A DNA stretch of 64,000 bases. Origin: Gloeopeniophorella convolvens. Lineage: Eukaryota > Basidiomycota > Agaricomycetes > Russulales. How positions within the stretch are numbered: the stretch's first letter is position 1; each line of letters starts with the position of its first letter. The notes below the pieces were generated by a model. The model ran no database searches, had not been told where the DNA came from, and saw only the letters and a program-made list of their open reading frames with translations. Shown here in pieces: positions 36,901-47,176 of the stretch. The translations under genes were made by a program, and so were the position numbers. Where the stretch lies: NCBI GenBank assembly GCA_022496205.1, contig WTXD01000041.1, forward strand, positions 167,256 to 231,255. The letters run 5' to 3'.

Positions 36901-37165
36901 GAAGCAGGTCCAGGATGATATAGGATAAGGAGCGGAGGGCATCTGTCCGCGGGAATGATGTGCTGCGGAGCAAGTTGGCAATAGGAGGCAACGACCTGAT
37001 CACCTCGGGGGCAACGGACTCTAGATCAGGTTGACGAAGACGTTTGACTTGGTGCATGCCATCATGTGGCTGAGCGGGACCTTCTCCAGGGGATTTTCGC
37101 TTTCCTTGGTCCATGCCTGAGGCCTGAGATGACGGTGCTATTGAAAGGGGCGAAGCCCGGCACAC
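33901..37165 (-). CDS. P-loop NTPase fused to PD-(D/E)XK-like nuclease, Crinkler (CRN)-type protein
   Basis: Large protein of a family expanded in Agaricomycetes. The N-terminus is basic and Pro/Ser-rich (KRKSPGEGPAQPHDG), then helical (SLSYIILDLLHDKDWGGVLD). The NTPase shows Walker A as ILQSSGYGKSRMVDE (about 36,425) and Walker B as VKVIIYFDEAHELAT (about 35,680). ILLLSTTSS follows in the sensor position. Winged or helical linker exons follow (LSRFGRPLFVRLALAIAH). A C-terminal domain has FLRGTAIICKTNQKKVDLII, then PHVITALLIQVKRRM, a D...(E/Q)xK arrangement like restriction-endonuclease-fold nucleases. The end is charged (SDSEEDSDAR). NTPase plus nuclease is the architecture described for Crinkler effectors; here there is no visible ubiquitin-like header or secretion signal, so a role inside the cell is as likely. 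Five or more introns lie between 35,740 and 36,650. Confidence 0.68.
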
Positions 37166-37242
37166 GTGCTACGAGACGGGCGTGCGCATGTGATCTGCGA
37201 CCGGCCCCCGCTTGTGACCCTGATGTTTTCCACCCATGTGCC

Positions 37243-37292
37243 AGGCTCCTAACCAGCCGGCCTTGGGAGTGTCGCTATAGGTCACAGTTCCG
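37243..37292 (+). repeat. Outer terminal inverted repeat, left
   Basis: About 50 bp, matching the reverse complement of 39,056-39,107 with few mismatches. Contains the core CTTGGGAGTGT, also present in the inner arms. Confidence 0.7.
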
Positions 37293-37431
37293 GACTTTGA
37301 AGTTTTCTCCATGCAAAACATATCATATGTTATGTTTTGTTATGAAAGACATATTAATATGATTTTCTATGCAAAACATACAAAGCAATTTATCTATATA
37401 AGTCATCGCCGACGGACTATTCCGAAATACA

Positions 37432-37573
37432 AACACCGATGAACTCTAAGTTGCGCAACACTCCCAAGGACGGCTGGCACAAAATGTCGGTTCCCACGCC
37501 ACTTCAAAACAAAGCCAAAGCAATCTCCGGCGACCGTGGACGGATTTGGAGGGGCCTCCGGCGTGAGGTCACG
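37432..37573 (-). repeat. Inner inverted arm, left
   Basis: About 142 bp, roughly 97 percent identical to the reverse complement of 38,773-38,914. Because of this the two regions encode the same pseudo-peptide (TPEAPPNPSTVAGDCFGFVL) on opposite strands. Confidence 0.8.
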
Positions 37574-37944
37574 CGACCTCGAGATCATTGAAGCACCGAT
37601 GCCCTTGTCTCTCATCGTCTCCCTTGCCGTCTTGTAGATGTCTCTCGCACATCCCTAACCCTACGCCCCTTGTCCTAGAAAACCTTACACGCTGCCTCTG
37701 CCCTTGGTCTTATCGGCCACATCTTCAGGAAGTCCAGTGTCTGGGCTGGTTGGGCTTGTTGAGCTTGTTGAGCTAGGTCTGGGCCAGAAGCTTGAGGTGG
37801 GGTGGTGAAGCTGGTTTGAGACAGCCGGTATCGTGCCCTGTACTGCTTGTTCGCTTGAATATACTTATGTTATCCTTCTAGTCCTAGTGGCAGCTCCTGA
37901 AGCTGCTACTAGGCTGCTGTCGCTGTAGCCTCAGGCTCCCTCAT

Positions 37945-38356
37945 GTGCCCGCTGCCGACAGCATTCCCGTGGACGTCGCCGATGTCACGTCGCACGGCGT
38001 CACGGCCATTGTTCCCTATCATGGTGGTATCGTACCCAAGCCCGCCCCCATGGCGACCTATTCGCGCCTCATCGCCACGCTTTTCCGCACGCGCTCCTCC
38101 CCCGCCGCCACGTGCGCCTGGGACCTCTTCGCGCACATGCGCTACGTCTCGCATCCGGACTCGCATCTCTACACGCAGATGATCTGCGCCTGCACGCTGC
38201 CCGCGCCCGCCGAGCCCGAGCGCACCCTCGACCCTCGACCTCTTCACTGAGAAGGCATACGTGCGCAAGACGTTCCGCTTCGTGAAGCAGATGCTCAACG
38301 CACGCGGGCACGCGGCGGCCCGCCCCAACGCGCTGGCGTTCCGCGCGCTTTTTCAA
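37945..38356 (+). pseudogene. Fragment resembling a pentatricopeptide-repeat (PPR) protein
   Basis: The frame from 37,945 reads GGIVPKPAPMATYSRLIATL, then AATCAWDLFAHMRYVSHPDS and HLYTQMICACTLPAPAEPER. It breaks near 38,225-38,235, where CTCGACC occurs twice in tandem, and resumes in another frame as DLFTEKAYVRKTF, RFVKQMLNARGHA and PNALAFRALFQ. The pattern of paired helices with P-N-x-x-x-F/Y-x-x-L is PPR-like. PPR proteins act in mitochondrial RNA metabolism. The tandem 7-bp repeat explains the frameshift. No intact start or end, so it is a captured, broken fragment. Confidence 0.5.
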
Positions 38357-38772
38357 GACGTGCTGCCATCGCTGGTGCGTTGCAAAGCATGCTGGCGCGT
38401 CACAAGGTGGGCCGCCACTGCATGCATGCCGCAGGGGACTGCGTCGTCGCTGCCAGCGCGGCAGCGTGCCTTACAGCGTGCCACCGGGCACGCGGCTGGA
38501 GGCCACACACTGCGCGCCTTGCAGGACACCGGCCGTGTGTCCTGCGACATAGCACCGATGGCCACGCAACCCATCACGACGATGGGTGCAGATGCGCGCA
38601 ATTTACTGCGGATGTGCTGCCTATCACCGGCTCGAGCGGCACGACCAACATGGCTGTGGACACTGATGCGTTCAGCACGGGAGTTAAATAGAATTGTAGT
38701 AACTAGTGGAAACCCTATAGTCTTTCGATGTGTGCAGTGAATCCAAAGCGAATCTGCTTATCGCTGAAACCA

Positions 38773-38914
38773 CGTGACCTCACGCCGGAAGCCCCTCCAA
38801 ATCCGTCCACGGTCGCCGGAGATTGCTTTGGCTTTGTTTTGAAGTGGCGTGGGAACCGACATTTTGTGCCAGCCGTCCTTGGGAGTGTTGCGCAACTTAA
38901 AGTTCATCGGTGTT
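38773..38914 (+). repeat. Inner inverted arm, right
   Basis: Reverse complement partner of 37,432-37,573. Contains CCTTGGGAGTGTTGCGCAAC, sharing its core with the outer terminal repeats. Confidence 0.8.
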
Positions 38915-39055
38915 TTAATCTCGGATCAAGCCGTTCTTTTGTAATAGATTAGATAGCGATGTCAATATAATGATTAGATTGCCATATGTCTCGCATTGTA
39001 AAACATTTCGTGGGATTAATTCTCAATTAGGCATGTCGTGTCAATCTCATTGAAG

Positions 39056-39107
39056 CCTGGAACTGTGATTCATAGTGACACTCCCAAGGCCGGCTGGTTA
39101 GGAGCCT
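39056..39107 (-). repeat. Outer terminal inverted repeat, right
   Basis: Partner of 37,243-37,292. The outermost matched bases are AGGCTCC read on the minus strand. Confidence 0.7.
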
Positions 39108-39852
39108 GCCCATGTGCATGAAACCTCGCTTGGCTGGTATGTTGGCTATGTGCGCGTGTACATACACCCCCACCTCGGCTAAGTGCACTGGGGCCGTCCT
39201 GGGAGCGGTTAAGTTGAGGCCGTATCAGTCTGGAAGCGGCAATTAAAATTGTCAGGGGACAGATTCTTGATTGGTCGGTCGGTCAATAGAGGGTGTGCGA
39301 TTATGTTAGCGGGTGAAACTGTTAAGCTCCTGTTTCGTATCTTGTTCAGCTGGGCCAATGATAACAATTGCTGAGGGCGGCATCATTCAGGTTGACTGTG
39401 GAAACACCCGACTCAGCCTCGGTAAATTCTATTGCCAGTCGGTCGTTTGGTTATGAGACGTCCTGAGGTTGACATGCCATGGCACCAGATTCACCCGGGG
39501 CCTGTCATTGGAAGCGCTCCTACTTATATGCTGTCTATCGGATGATGGTCTGGCGCTGGCGGTGATATGTGCACATGCAGGCATCTCCACAATGCTATGA
39601 GTTTGAGTGTGTAGTGGCCAATGGGCTGCCAAGTGACAGGGCAAGGGTTTGAGTGTTTAAACCACAAGTGCACTCTCGGATATCCATCTGAATGACTGAG
39701 TGATGTCCATGAGCGCATGCTATTTGAGCACCCTTGTGCGGGTGAGCTATACATTGGAGTCGGAGCCATGAGCGGTGCTCAGGTGCAGATCTATGGCGAA
39801 CAGACAACGCGATGTATTAAAGCTATGAAAAATTGTAGTCTACGCATAGTAG
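39108..39852. other. Region between foldback element and transposon gene pair
   Basis: About 745 bp without a convincing gene. It contains one copy (39,240-39,255) of the 16-bp CAATTAAAATTGTCAG, repeated at 47,014-47,029. Confidence 0.45.
39240..39255 (+). repeat. 16-bp direct repeat, left copy
   Basis: CAATTAAAATTGTCAG, identical and in the same orientation at 47,014-47,029. The pair flanks the transposase-like gene and its partner. Confidence 0.6.
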
Positions 39853-41793
39853 CTACAATGTGGAAGTATGGTGAAAGATCTGCGCAAAGGTCCCTGCACC
39901 GCCGAATGAATTGCTAGCAACACTGTCCCGCTGCACTGATGGTCCTGCTCTATCATCTGTGCTCACATCTGGGGTACCGGTGGGGATGTATGCATCGTGT
40001 GTGGGCTCTGGCGTGAAGGTCTTGTGGTCTTCGTCAATAATCTTGGCAATATAGCTATGATAGTCAAATGATGAGTAGAGAACAACACAGATAGAAGACA
40101 AGACGCACTCCTTCCACCCCTTTGAGGACCAGGTCTCACCCAATGTGTCGGCTTTGACACGTGCCGCAAACCATTTCTCGACCTGGGACCAGAAGTCTGC
40201 ACCACCCTTTGGAACGATTGACCGTGTGGTATGCGAAGAAGCGACACGCTTCCGCTTCCTCGAGGTAGCTGGAGGTACAGCTGATGCAGCACTAGTGGGC
40301 CGCGACGAAGCTGAGGAATTGGTATCGAACTCGGGTGTGTCGGCCTGGATATGGATGTCATCATCGTCGTTTTCACATTCAGCACCTTCACGGCCAAGGA
40401 GCTTTGGGTTATCAAGTGCAAAGCGGCGCTGGTACATAGAATTGATTCTAATCAATAAAGTTGATACCAGGCTAGCGGTATCACTTACAAGGATTGCTAC
40501 ATGTGCCAACATTGCAGCGCTCGTGCTACTGCTGAAATCTGTATAGCCAAAACGGGATGCGGCATTATAAATGAAGTCTTCTAAAGTCATTGTGCTTGGA
40601 CCAATAACACTGTCACGAAGCTTCCCAGTACTAAATTTAGGTGCCCGTGCATTGGTAGAAGCTAGCAGACATACCATTTCACGGTAACCATTCCGGACAC
40701 TTGAGCAAATGCGCTTGACTGCCATTGCAAGTTGACGCTCCCGATAGAGACTCGCAAAGATGTTGTTGAGGCGGAGCTCATTCTGACGCTGACGGAGGTC
40801 AGTCTTTAAACAATCAGCATACATCATCCATGCGCACTCTCATAGGGGATAAGGCTACTTACCATAACGTGGGTGTGGAGGTGCATGTAATTGATGCGAC
40901 CAGGTTCGAAAATTAACTTCCCGGCAGTGATGCGAATGGTCCCCTACATGGTTCAATAAGATGGGGACACCGTAGATAAAGTAAAGGCCAAACCCTTTGT
41001 TCAGCCGTGAGTGTGAATGTTTCATCAAGACGGGTGGAGAAGTCGTTCATCATCTTCTGGAATGAGAGCCTTGTATGCTCCAGTTGCTGCTGGCCCTTGC
41101 GAAGCTGACTAAAAATACCGAAAAGGGCACCAAGATGATAGACACGCATGCGAAGATCCGGTTCAGACAAGTCGACCCCAAGCTAGGTTGTATTGTATAT
41201 TAGTTACTAAGACCGAAGAAGATAATAAAACCCACCGAAGCATAGCCATGTAGGAACATTCGAAGGTCGCTCTCCGTCGGACCAAGTCCGAACCCATTTG
41301 CGACATCATCCACAAAACCCGAGGCGTCGTCCATCCCATGCGGTTCATTGTCGATATCAAAGTGAGACATATCGAGTGATGGCGTATTAGGTGTTTGCGG
41401 CTGAGGATGAGCGAGTGAAGAGGCTTGATATCCACCCAAGTTCTGTGCTGACGTGGGATGTGGAGTCGTGGAGAGGCCGTTACCAACAGCTCTCCCAGTA
41501 CTATCATACCTCGAAGCAGTACTGGCAGGTAGAAGACTCAATGAGCTAGGATTGGAGACGGGTGGCCTGTAGCTCGATGCGGACAGTACTGGAGGCCCTC
41601 GAGCAGGTGTGCTGGCAAGCGAGAGTCCCGTGTTTGAACCTACACCTTGTGGGGCATAGCCAGCCCTTTGTGCCGGGGTTTGCGGTGCCACCGTGGTGAA
41701 GTTGAAAGGACCCGACATCCCAAAAGAGTGAGGTGTAAGCTCACTGTGCTCTGGGGATGGTGGTGGTGAGACGTGGCGAGGTTGCTTTGACAA
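39853..41793 (-). CDS. Uncharacterised partner protein of the transposase-like gene
   Basis: No family recognised. The first exon (41,793 down to about 41,235) is Pro/Ser-rich: MSKQPRHVSPPPSPEHSELT, FNFTTVAPQTPAQRAGYAP, and an acidic end with DNEPHGMDDASGF. A middle exon (41,170-40,985) is helical: SEPDLRMRVYHLGALFGIFS, LRKGQQQLEHTRLSFQKMMN. The last part (40,827-39,853) has a coiled-coil-like stretch (DCLKTDLRQRQNELRLNN, RERQLAMAVKRICSS), a region ending in a basic patch (SRKRKRVASSH, likely nuclear signal), and WSQVEKWFAARVKADTLGET. It ends at 39,853. It lies in the same orientation just downstream of the transposase-like gene, inside the same 16-bp repeats, so it is probably the element's second protein. 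Confidence 0.55.
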
Positions 41794-42242
41794 AAAGCGC
41801 CGAGACAGGCTAGAGTTGCCGTTAAGCGAGCAGTGGCCCGTGGGTCAGCAAGTTCCAAACACAGATGGGTCACCAGACTAACCTCTCTTCAATGACTTGC
41901 TCAATATGAAAAGCAAGGTTAAGGGCGGGATGTGAACAAGACATGGATTCAGCGGCGGATGAGCGTAACAAAAGATGTTCCGGATGTGATGAATTTTGCG
42001 CATTCGAATCAGTCAAGGGCGCAAGGTGTTACATGTCACATGTCACATGCTGCCAATCGGAAAAAAACGATAAGTCGTTGCTGCCAACCACACCCGGACA
42101 CCGAATAAACAGCAATATATCTACACTCACGACGCGTACATCCGGAGAATCATATATGAACATTTACCATGTCCCACGAGTGTGTTTATAGAGTGTAATG
42201 TGCTCGGTACGCTAACAGACGGCACCTCACGCTCTGCCTTGG
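41794..42242. other. Spacer between the two element genes
   Basis: 449 bp, AT-richer than the host genes. It must hold the promoter of the partner gene. No other feature seen. Confidence 0.4.
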
Positions 42243-45200
42243 CTATATTGAACCCCCAACTCCAGACTGCATGCGCCCACCTCTAGAGGTACGGCTTGGC
42301 CCTTGTAACCTTGAGGGTGCTGCTGTGGTCCGCTGTTGCCGTGCTAGCTGTTTCTGGGTGTCAATCTCGTTCCGAACACCACTCAACACTGCATTATCCA
42401 GGTCTACCGCTGTTGGCTCCGCTCGGAACCGGAACATGTCCACATGCGCAGCGTTACGCATCTGGGCTGTGTTAAGTATAAGGTCTCCTGGATTGATGTG
42501 CTCAACGGCAGCCCTTGTATGCCCCACTGCAATCCGCTCTTGATACATGTGCTCGGAGCCGGAAGCTTTGCAGCCATTAGCAAGGCATCGGTGTTGAACG
42601 TTCACAACACATATGATGTTCTGATAGCATATAATGAGCTTTGGTCGCCCTCTCCAGGTCGTGAAAACTCACCGAAATTTGTACCAGGTCCCACTCATCA
42701 ACAATCGTGACAGATGGCATACGATACGAATCGACAAATGTCGAGATCGTTGCACGCTGGAGTAAGATAGCGTCTGGGGAGACCTTTCCTGCTGCGTTCA
42801 TGCTTGTGCCGAGAAACCGCACAATCTCACTAACGCGGGCGAGGCATGGACGTTCAGGTTGAGACATATGGTAGAATAGAATCCATTGACCAGCACGGCA
42901 TACGTCACCATTGAGTAGCATCATTGTCTTGCAGGTAGCAAACACATCAGCGTCGAGCATTTCGGATGGAAATGATGAGTTGAGGTTTGGAAACCGCAAC
43001 CCCGTCTCAGTCCTTGCATATGGACGCGGGGGGGAATTGTCGACCATGCAACTACCTGATCTGCCATTAGCACAAAACAAATATAACCCGAAACTTCAAA
43101 CCCTTACCAGGTTCATGTGCACCCTGTCCGGCACGATCAAACCCAAGGAACGAGGACACGAAAGAAGAATCCCCAACAAGGGAATGGGGCCCATGGCCAA
43201 CCGGTTCCCATATGCCATCTTCCTGCCTGAGTCCATGTGCGACGTCCATGATCAATCCATGAAACATGGAGGGGTTGGACGTGGACATGCTCTCTGAGCG
43301 TACGAACTGCTGACCACCACTCAGCAGATGCCGAATGCGATTTGCATGAGCAAAGGCAACTGCAATGTCTCTTGAGGGCGCCTGATGGTTTGAGTGAATG
43401 CTTTTGGATCGGATCACTGCGTTGAATGACTCGAACGACTCTGTAGCAAATAAAATTGCAGGACCGAATCGCTTGATGTGGTCGGGCAAATGAAGAATAG
43501 TGTGGAATTTTGCCTTGTTGAACCAGCGAGGCGTCCATAATGCAGTTCGCATAATGAACTCCCGAATGGCTAGTTCGAGCCGCAGCTATACATAAATCAC
43601 AATTATCAGTTCTGCGCATGAATGCATCATCCATAAACTTACAATATATGTGTCGATGTTGGGAATCTGCGGCTGCCAGATCAAAGGTACGAGATTTGAT
43701 AATGCGATCCATGTGTCGAAACATGGTGCCGGCACGAGGTCGTAGAGGACAAAAGGGGCAGCTTGTACGATGGCTCGAAAATCGCGGCCGGTCAAGGATC
43801 CAGCATACTGAACCAGTGTCTGGCCAGAAAGCCTCCGGATCTCAAGGCCAGCTGTGTCAAATGATTGCAGCCGCACCTTGAGGAGTTCTTTTTTTGCTGG
43901 GCCAGTTCCAAGCCGGTTATAGATGGCATCACACCAGAAATACTTAACGAACCCGAGAAGGACTGTATGTAGGATCTCCACTGGTGTATCACGGTGGGGA
44001 TCAAACCCTACTCATATCTTTGTTAAGCTACGCCGCTAGATGTTTTACAGATAACATACCCTTGATGCGCCATACCGGACTGATGATGTTCTCCGGCAGC
44101 GTTGCTCTATACGCATCCAACGCTACTTGCTTCGCTGCTTTGGTTCGTACATCCTTGTGTGAACCATGTAAGCGCTCCAAGAAGACATCGAGGAATACGT
44201 CCTTGACACCGGTCATTGTCTTCCGCTCGCGAAGCTTTGTCCGGCCACCAATGCGGGTTCCATCGGCGATCATCTTGGTAAGTTCTTCTAGCGTGTCTTC
44301 TCTTGTACGGGGGGGACCGGGCTGGGAACAGATCAGTCATTACAATATATGTTTGCGTAGGCTGGTGAGTTACCTGAACAAACTGCGTCACTCGGCTCAC
44401 CATCTCTTGCATCGTTTCAGGCCGCTTCTTCTGTCTACCCACAGCACCAGAACTTCGCTCCGAGTCTACATCACTGCCAGCTGATGATTCGCCGGCAGGT
44501 GACACATTACCGGAAACGACGCCACTGTTACTGGGTACCTCTGCAGTGGGACTTGCCGGTGCATTGTCTGTTGACCGCTCTCCCCCTTTTGCTTTACAGA
44601 TGCGACACAAGCACTTGCCACCCTGGCCAATATGGCATGAGAACTCGCTTTGCATGGGATTGTCGCCGAGGAAAGCGGGCATGCCCGGGATGAGAAGCAC
44701 ACGCTCCTGGTGCACGCAGTCCCAAGACCAGATCCCCTCGCTCCACGCATGCCTTGAAAGGACTCTGTGAGCAGACACATTTACTGATAGATGGATATCA
44801 CTTACTCTAGTTGTTGGACGAGACCGTCCATCATCTCAAGTGGCGGGGCTATGTTTGACGTGCAGAGGAAGTGTACGTTGTACTCCTGCTGTAGGAGTAC
44901 ACGCGGGAGTCCAGCAGGCGAGAAGAGAATTGAATTATGTTCGTTCCACCTCTTTGACTGGTTTCCGGAGACATCGTCGCAGTATACCCACATCATGAAG
45001 CAATACACACGAGCACCTTTGGCACGTGCTCGCCATGGGTTGCCTATAGATGCGTTCGTTCTTGTCCATGGCACAAGCGGCCCTCCTGGCTGGGTCACAG
45101 AGCCTGCATAGCAGGGTTAGTGGATGTAGCTATGCACCGAGTTGGCAGAATGACGTACCAAACAGGTGTTTCGCATTGGGTAACCGATGTGTTGACTGAC

Positions 45201-46532
45201 TTGCTTCCCAGTTCGGGAACGAGACTAGAAGCTCAGAGTCCGAGACGTGTATCACGTTGTACTCTTCAACGACCCAGCCTTGCTCGACCCCATCGCTCAC
45301 AGGGCGCAACACCCATGCTGTTGCATAGAAGCTACCATTGCGAATAATCCAACGTGTTGGCATAACAGCGATACCACTCTTCAGCAGGCACGGCTCAAGC
45401 GTATAGAAGTGCTGTGATCCAATTACCGCAAGTGGTGTCAAGATGGTCGGGTCCGCATCCTCACGCTAATGCTTTGCATGCCAGTACTCGTTAACAACTG
45501 TGCCTGCATCTTCAGGGTAGAAGTGAAGATGTGGGCGAACGCGGGGGTTTGCCATTTCCTAGAAACGGAGTCTCAGTTATGTGATACACGGACAAAGCGA
45601 CGGAGCATGTACCTGAGCAATAATGTCTGCCAATGAATTCATAAAGAACTTGTTACCAAGGGCCCCGTCAAATTGGATCGTCCGAATGCCACACGTGGAG
45701 TGAAGACTGCGGTTGAACGCATGCATCGCTTTGACCGACCGCGTCATAGGTACGCCGTTGCTACTAAGCAACCAATGTAGGATGTTGAGTTGTTTTCCCG
45801 AGAATGCGGAGCGAGAGAGATGCATGACTGCATCGAGTGTGCATGTCTGTTACAAATAATATAAGCAATCAACGTAGCGAGTATTGCAGGAGAATGGTAG
45901 TACGATTTTATCCGGCCAAGGACGCCATGGATTTGTAGCCATCTGAGCGACCACAGCACTAGCAGGGGGCGCTTGATAACCCCCGACGCCGGCACTGCTC
46001 TGAATATCTGCATGTAGTGTGAGCATCGCTCTGCGAACGGGATGACAAGTAGTTCCTACACACCTGAATCGGCAGTAGGTTGGGAGTCCTCAGACCGCTC
46101 TGCACCTTCACCCGTGTCTGATAACCTATCGTCATTGAGAAAATCTTGCTGCTCAGAAATAGAGTTAGACACATTGTCTTGCGCGAACGAGGAATCAGAG
46201 AGGCCCCGCGAAGCCTCGCCAAAGGAATCCGCAGTCCAATCAGGAGGACTGGCTGACGGCCTTGTATCGGACAATGGCGCAGATTGCGAGTCATTCATGA
46301 AAGTATTCCTTATTACGGAGGGCGGCAAAGATATTTGAACATTGGGTACAGCAGAGACGTATTCGTTGATCAAGATTGAGCTGACACGCCGATGGAGGAA
46401 CAATTGCATGGCTTCTTGGTGAGCTATAGATGCTTCGTGCCGGCCAGCGAGTCGCCACAGGTGAGTTTTACCATCATCGCACACCCGGCACGTCCACTTG
46501 CCACCGGGAGCGCGCGCCCAAACTGTGACCAA
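42243..46532 (-). pseudogene. Transposase-like protein of a multicopy basidiomycete element, interrupted by a stop codon
   Basis: Multi-exon gene. The N-terminus has a BED/C2H2-like finger (WTCRVCDDGKTHLWRLAGRH then H), followed by an acidic linker. Later exons give FNRSLHSTCGIRTIQFDGAL, GSQHFYTLEPCLLKSGIAVM and PTRWIIRNGSFYATAW. Next are FLGDNPMQSEFSCHIGQGGK with CLCRICKAKG, then EILHTVLLGFVKYFW and IKRFGPAILFATESFESFNA. The order D-N-P..E, Cys pair, HTVLLG, GPAILF..ESFN recalls TNP2/CACTA-type transposases, with weak support. The C-terminus has VQHRCLANGCKASGSEH and ILNTAQMRNAAH. An in-frame TAG interrupts the exon at about 45,465 (after YWHAKH) with no splice pair to remove it. It is flanked with its partner gene by a 16-bp direct repeat. 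Confidence 0.6.
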
Positions 46533-47176
46533 ATGGGGGAATCAATTTGGTGTTACACCCTGTGGTGATAGCTGACGCGACTGACCCTCAGGTGACAATG
46601 CTTGGATTGGTGACACGCTGGGTCGGACGGCAGGCATGGCTAGAATGGATGGACGGGGGTGAGAGGCGGAATGTTGTGGTTGTAGGGATGTGCTGCGGTG
46701 AATGCATGTTGGCCAGATTTTATTGCTGCGAGCAGGGTGTATGACGAGGGGAGGGGCGAAGGGCAACGGACAGCGGAGTGACGGGTGGCGCTCATGCACA
46801 CCCTCAACCACAACAGAAGTCGCAGGGCAGCCATGGGTTGAGGGAACGGAAGCCCGCTAACGTTATTCTCCCGGTCAGCCGGACGACAGCCGGATGCCTT
46901 TGCTCTCCAAATCAGGAGATTTAGGGTCACTCTAGTTCTCAAACACCGAATCACGCTGAGGCTATCTCAATCAAACTCGTATTAAGACTCTGCATAACCT
47001 AGGCGAGAAAATCCAATTAAAATTGTCAGTGTGGCCTCAGGCAAGGTTGCTGGGATGGGCGTGTACGTCGTCATCGATAATCACACACTGCCCACTCTCA
47101 CAACCACGTCCACCTACTGCCACTGCGGCCTGGCTGCCAGGCTCTTCTTCTGACGCCGCTGCGCAGCAGCCACCCA
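46533..47176. other. Right flank of the two-gene element
   Basis: About 640 bp, including the promoter side of the transposase-like gene and the right copy of the 16-bp repeat at 47,014-47,029. No terminal inverted repeat recognised. Confidence 0.4.
47014..47029 (+). repeat. 16-bp direct repeat, right copy
   Basis: CAATTAAAATTGTCAG; see 39,240-39,255. Confidence 0.6.

Larger units (their letters stand above)
37243..39107. mobile_element. Foldback DNA element with nested inverted repeats
   Basis: Ends at 37,243-37,292 and 39,056-39,107 are inverted copies (both read AGGCTCCTAACCAGCCGGCC, then CTTGGGAGTGTC). Inside lie two further inverted arms of about 142 bp. No transposase frame. A fragment resembling PPR protein sits between the arms. 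A target-site duplication is not obvious. It looks like a non-autonomous transposon that captured host coding sequence. Confidence 0.65.

Noticed and set aside
33901..46532. TET/JBP-type dioxygenase near the transposon, as seen beside KDZ elements in mushrooms
   Set aside because: No frame shows the expected double-stranded beta-helix motifs, and the transposase-like gene lacks clear KDZ signatures.
39100..47100. Terminal inverted repeats of the two-gene element
   Set aside because: I compared both flanks around the 16-bp direct repeats and found no convincing inverted match.
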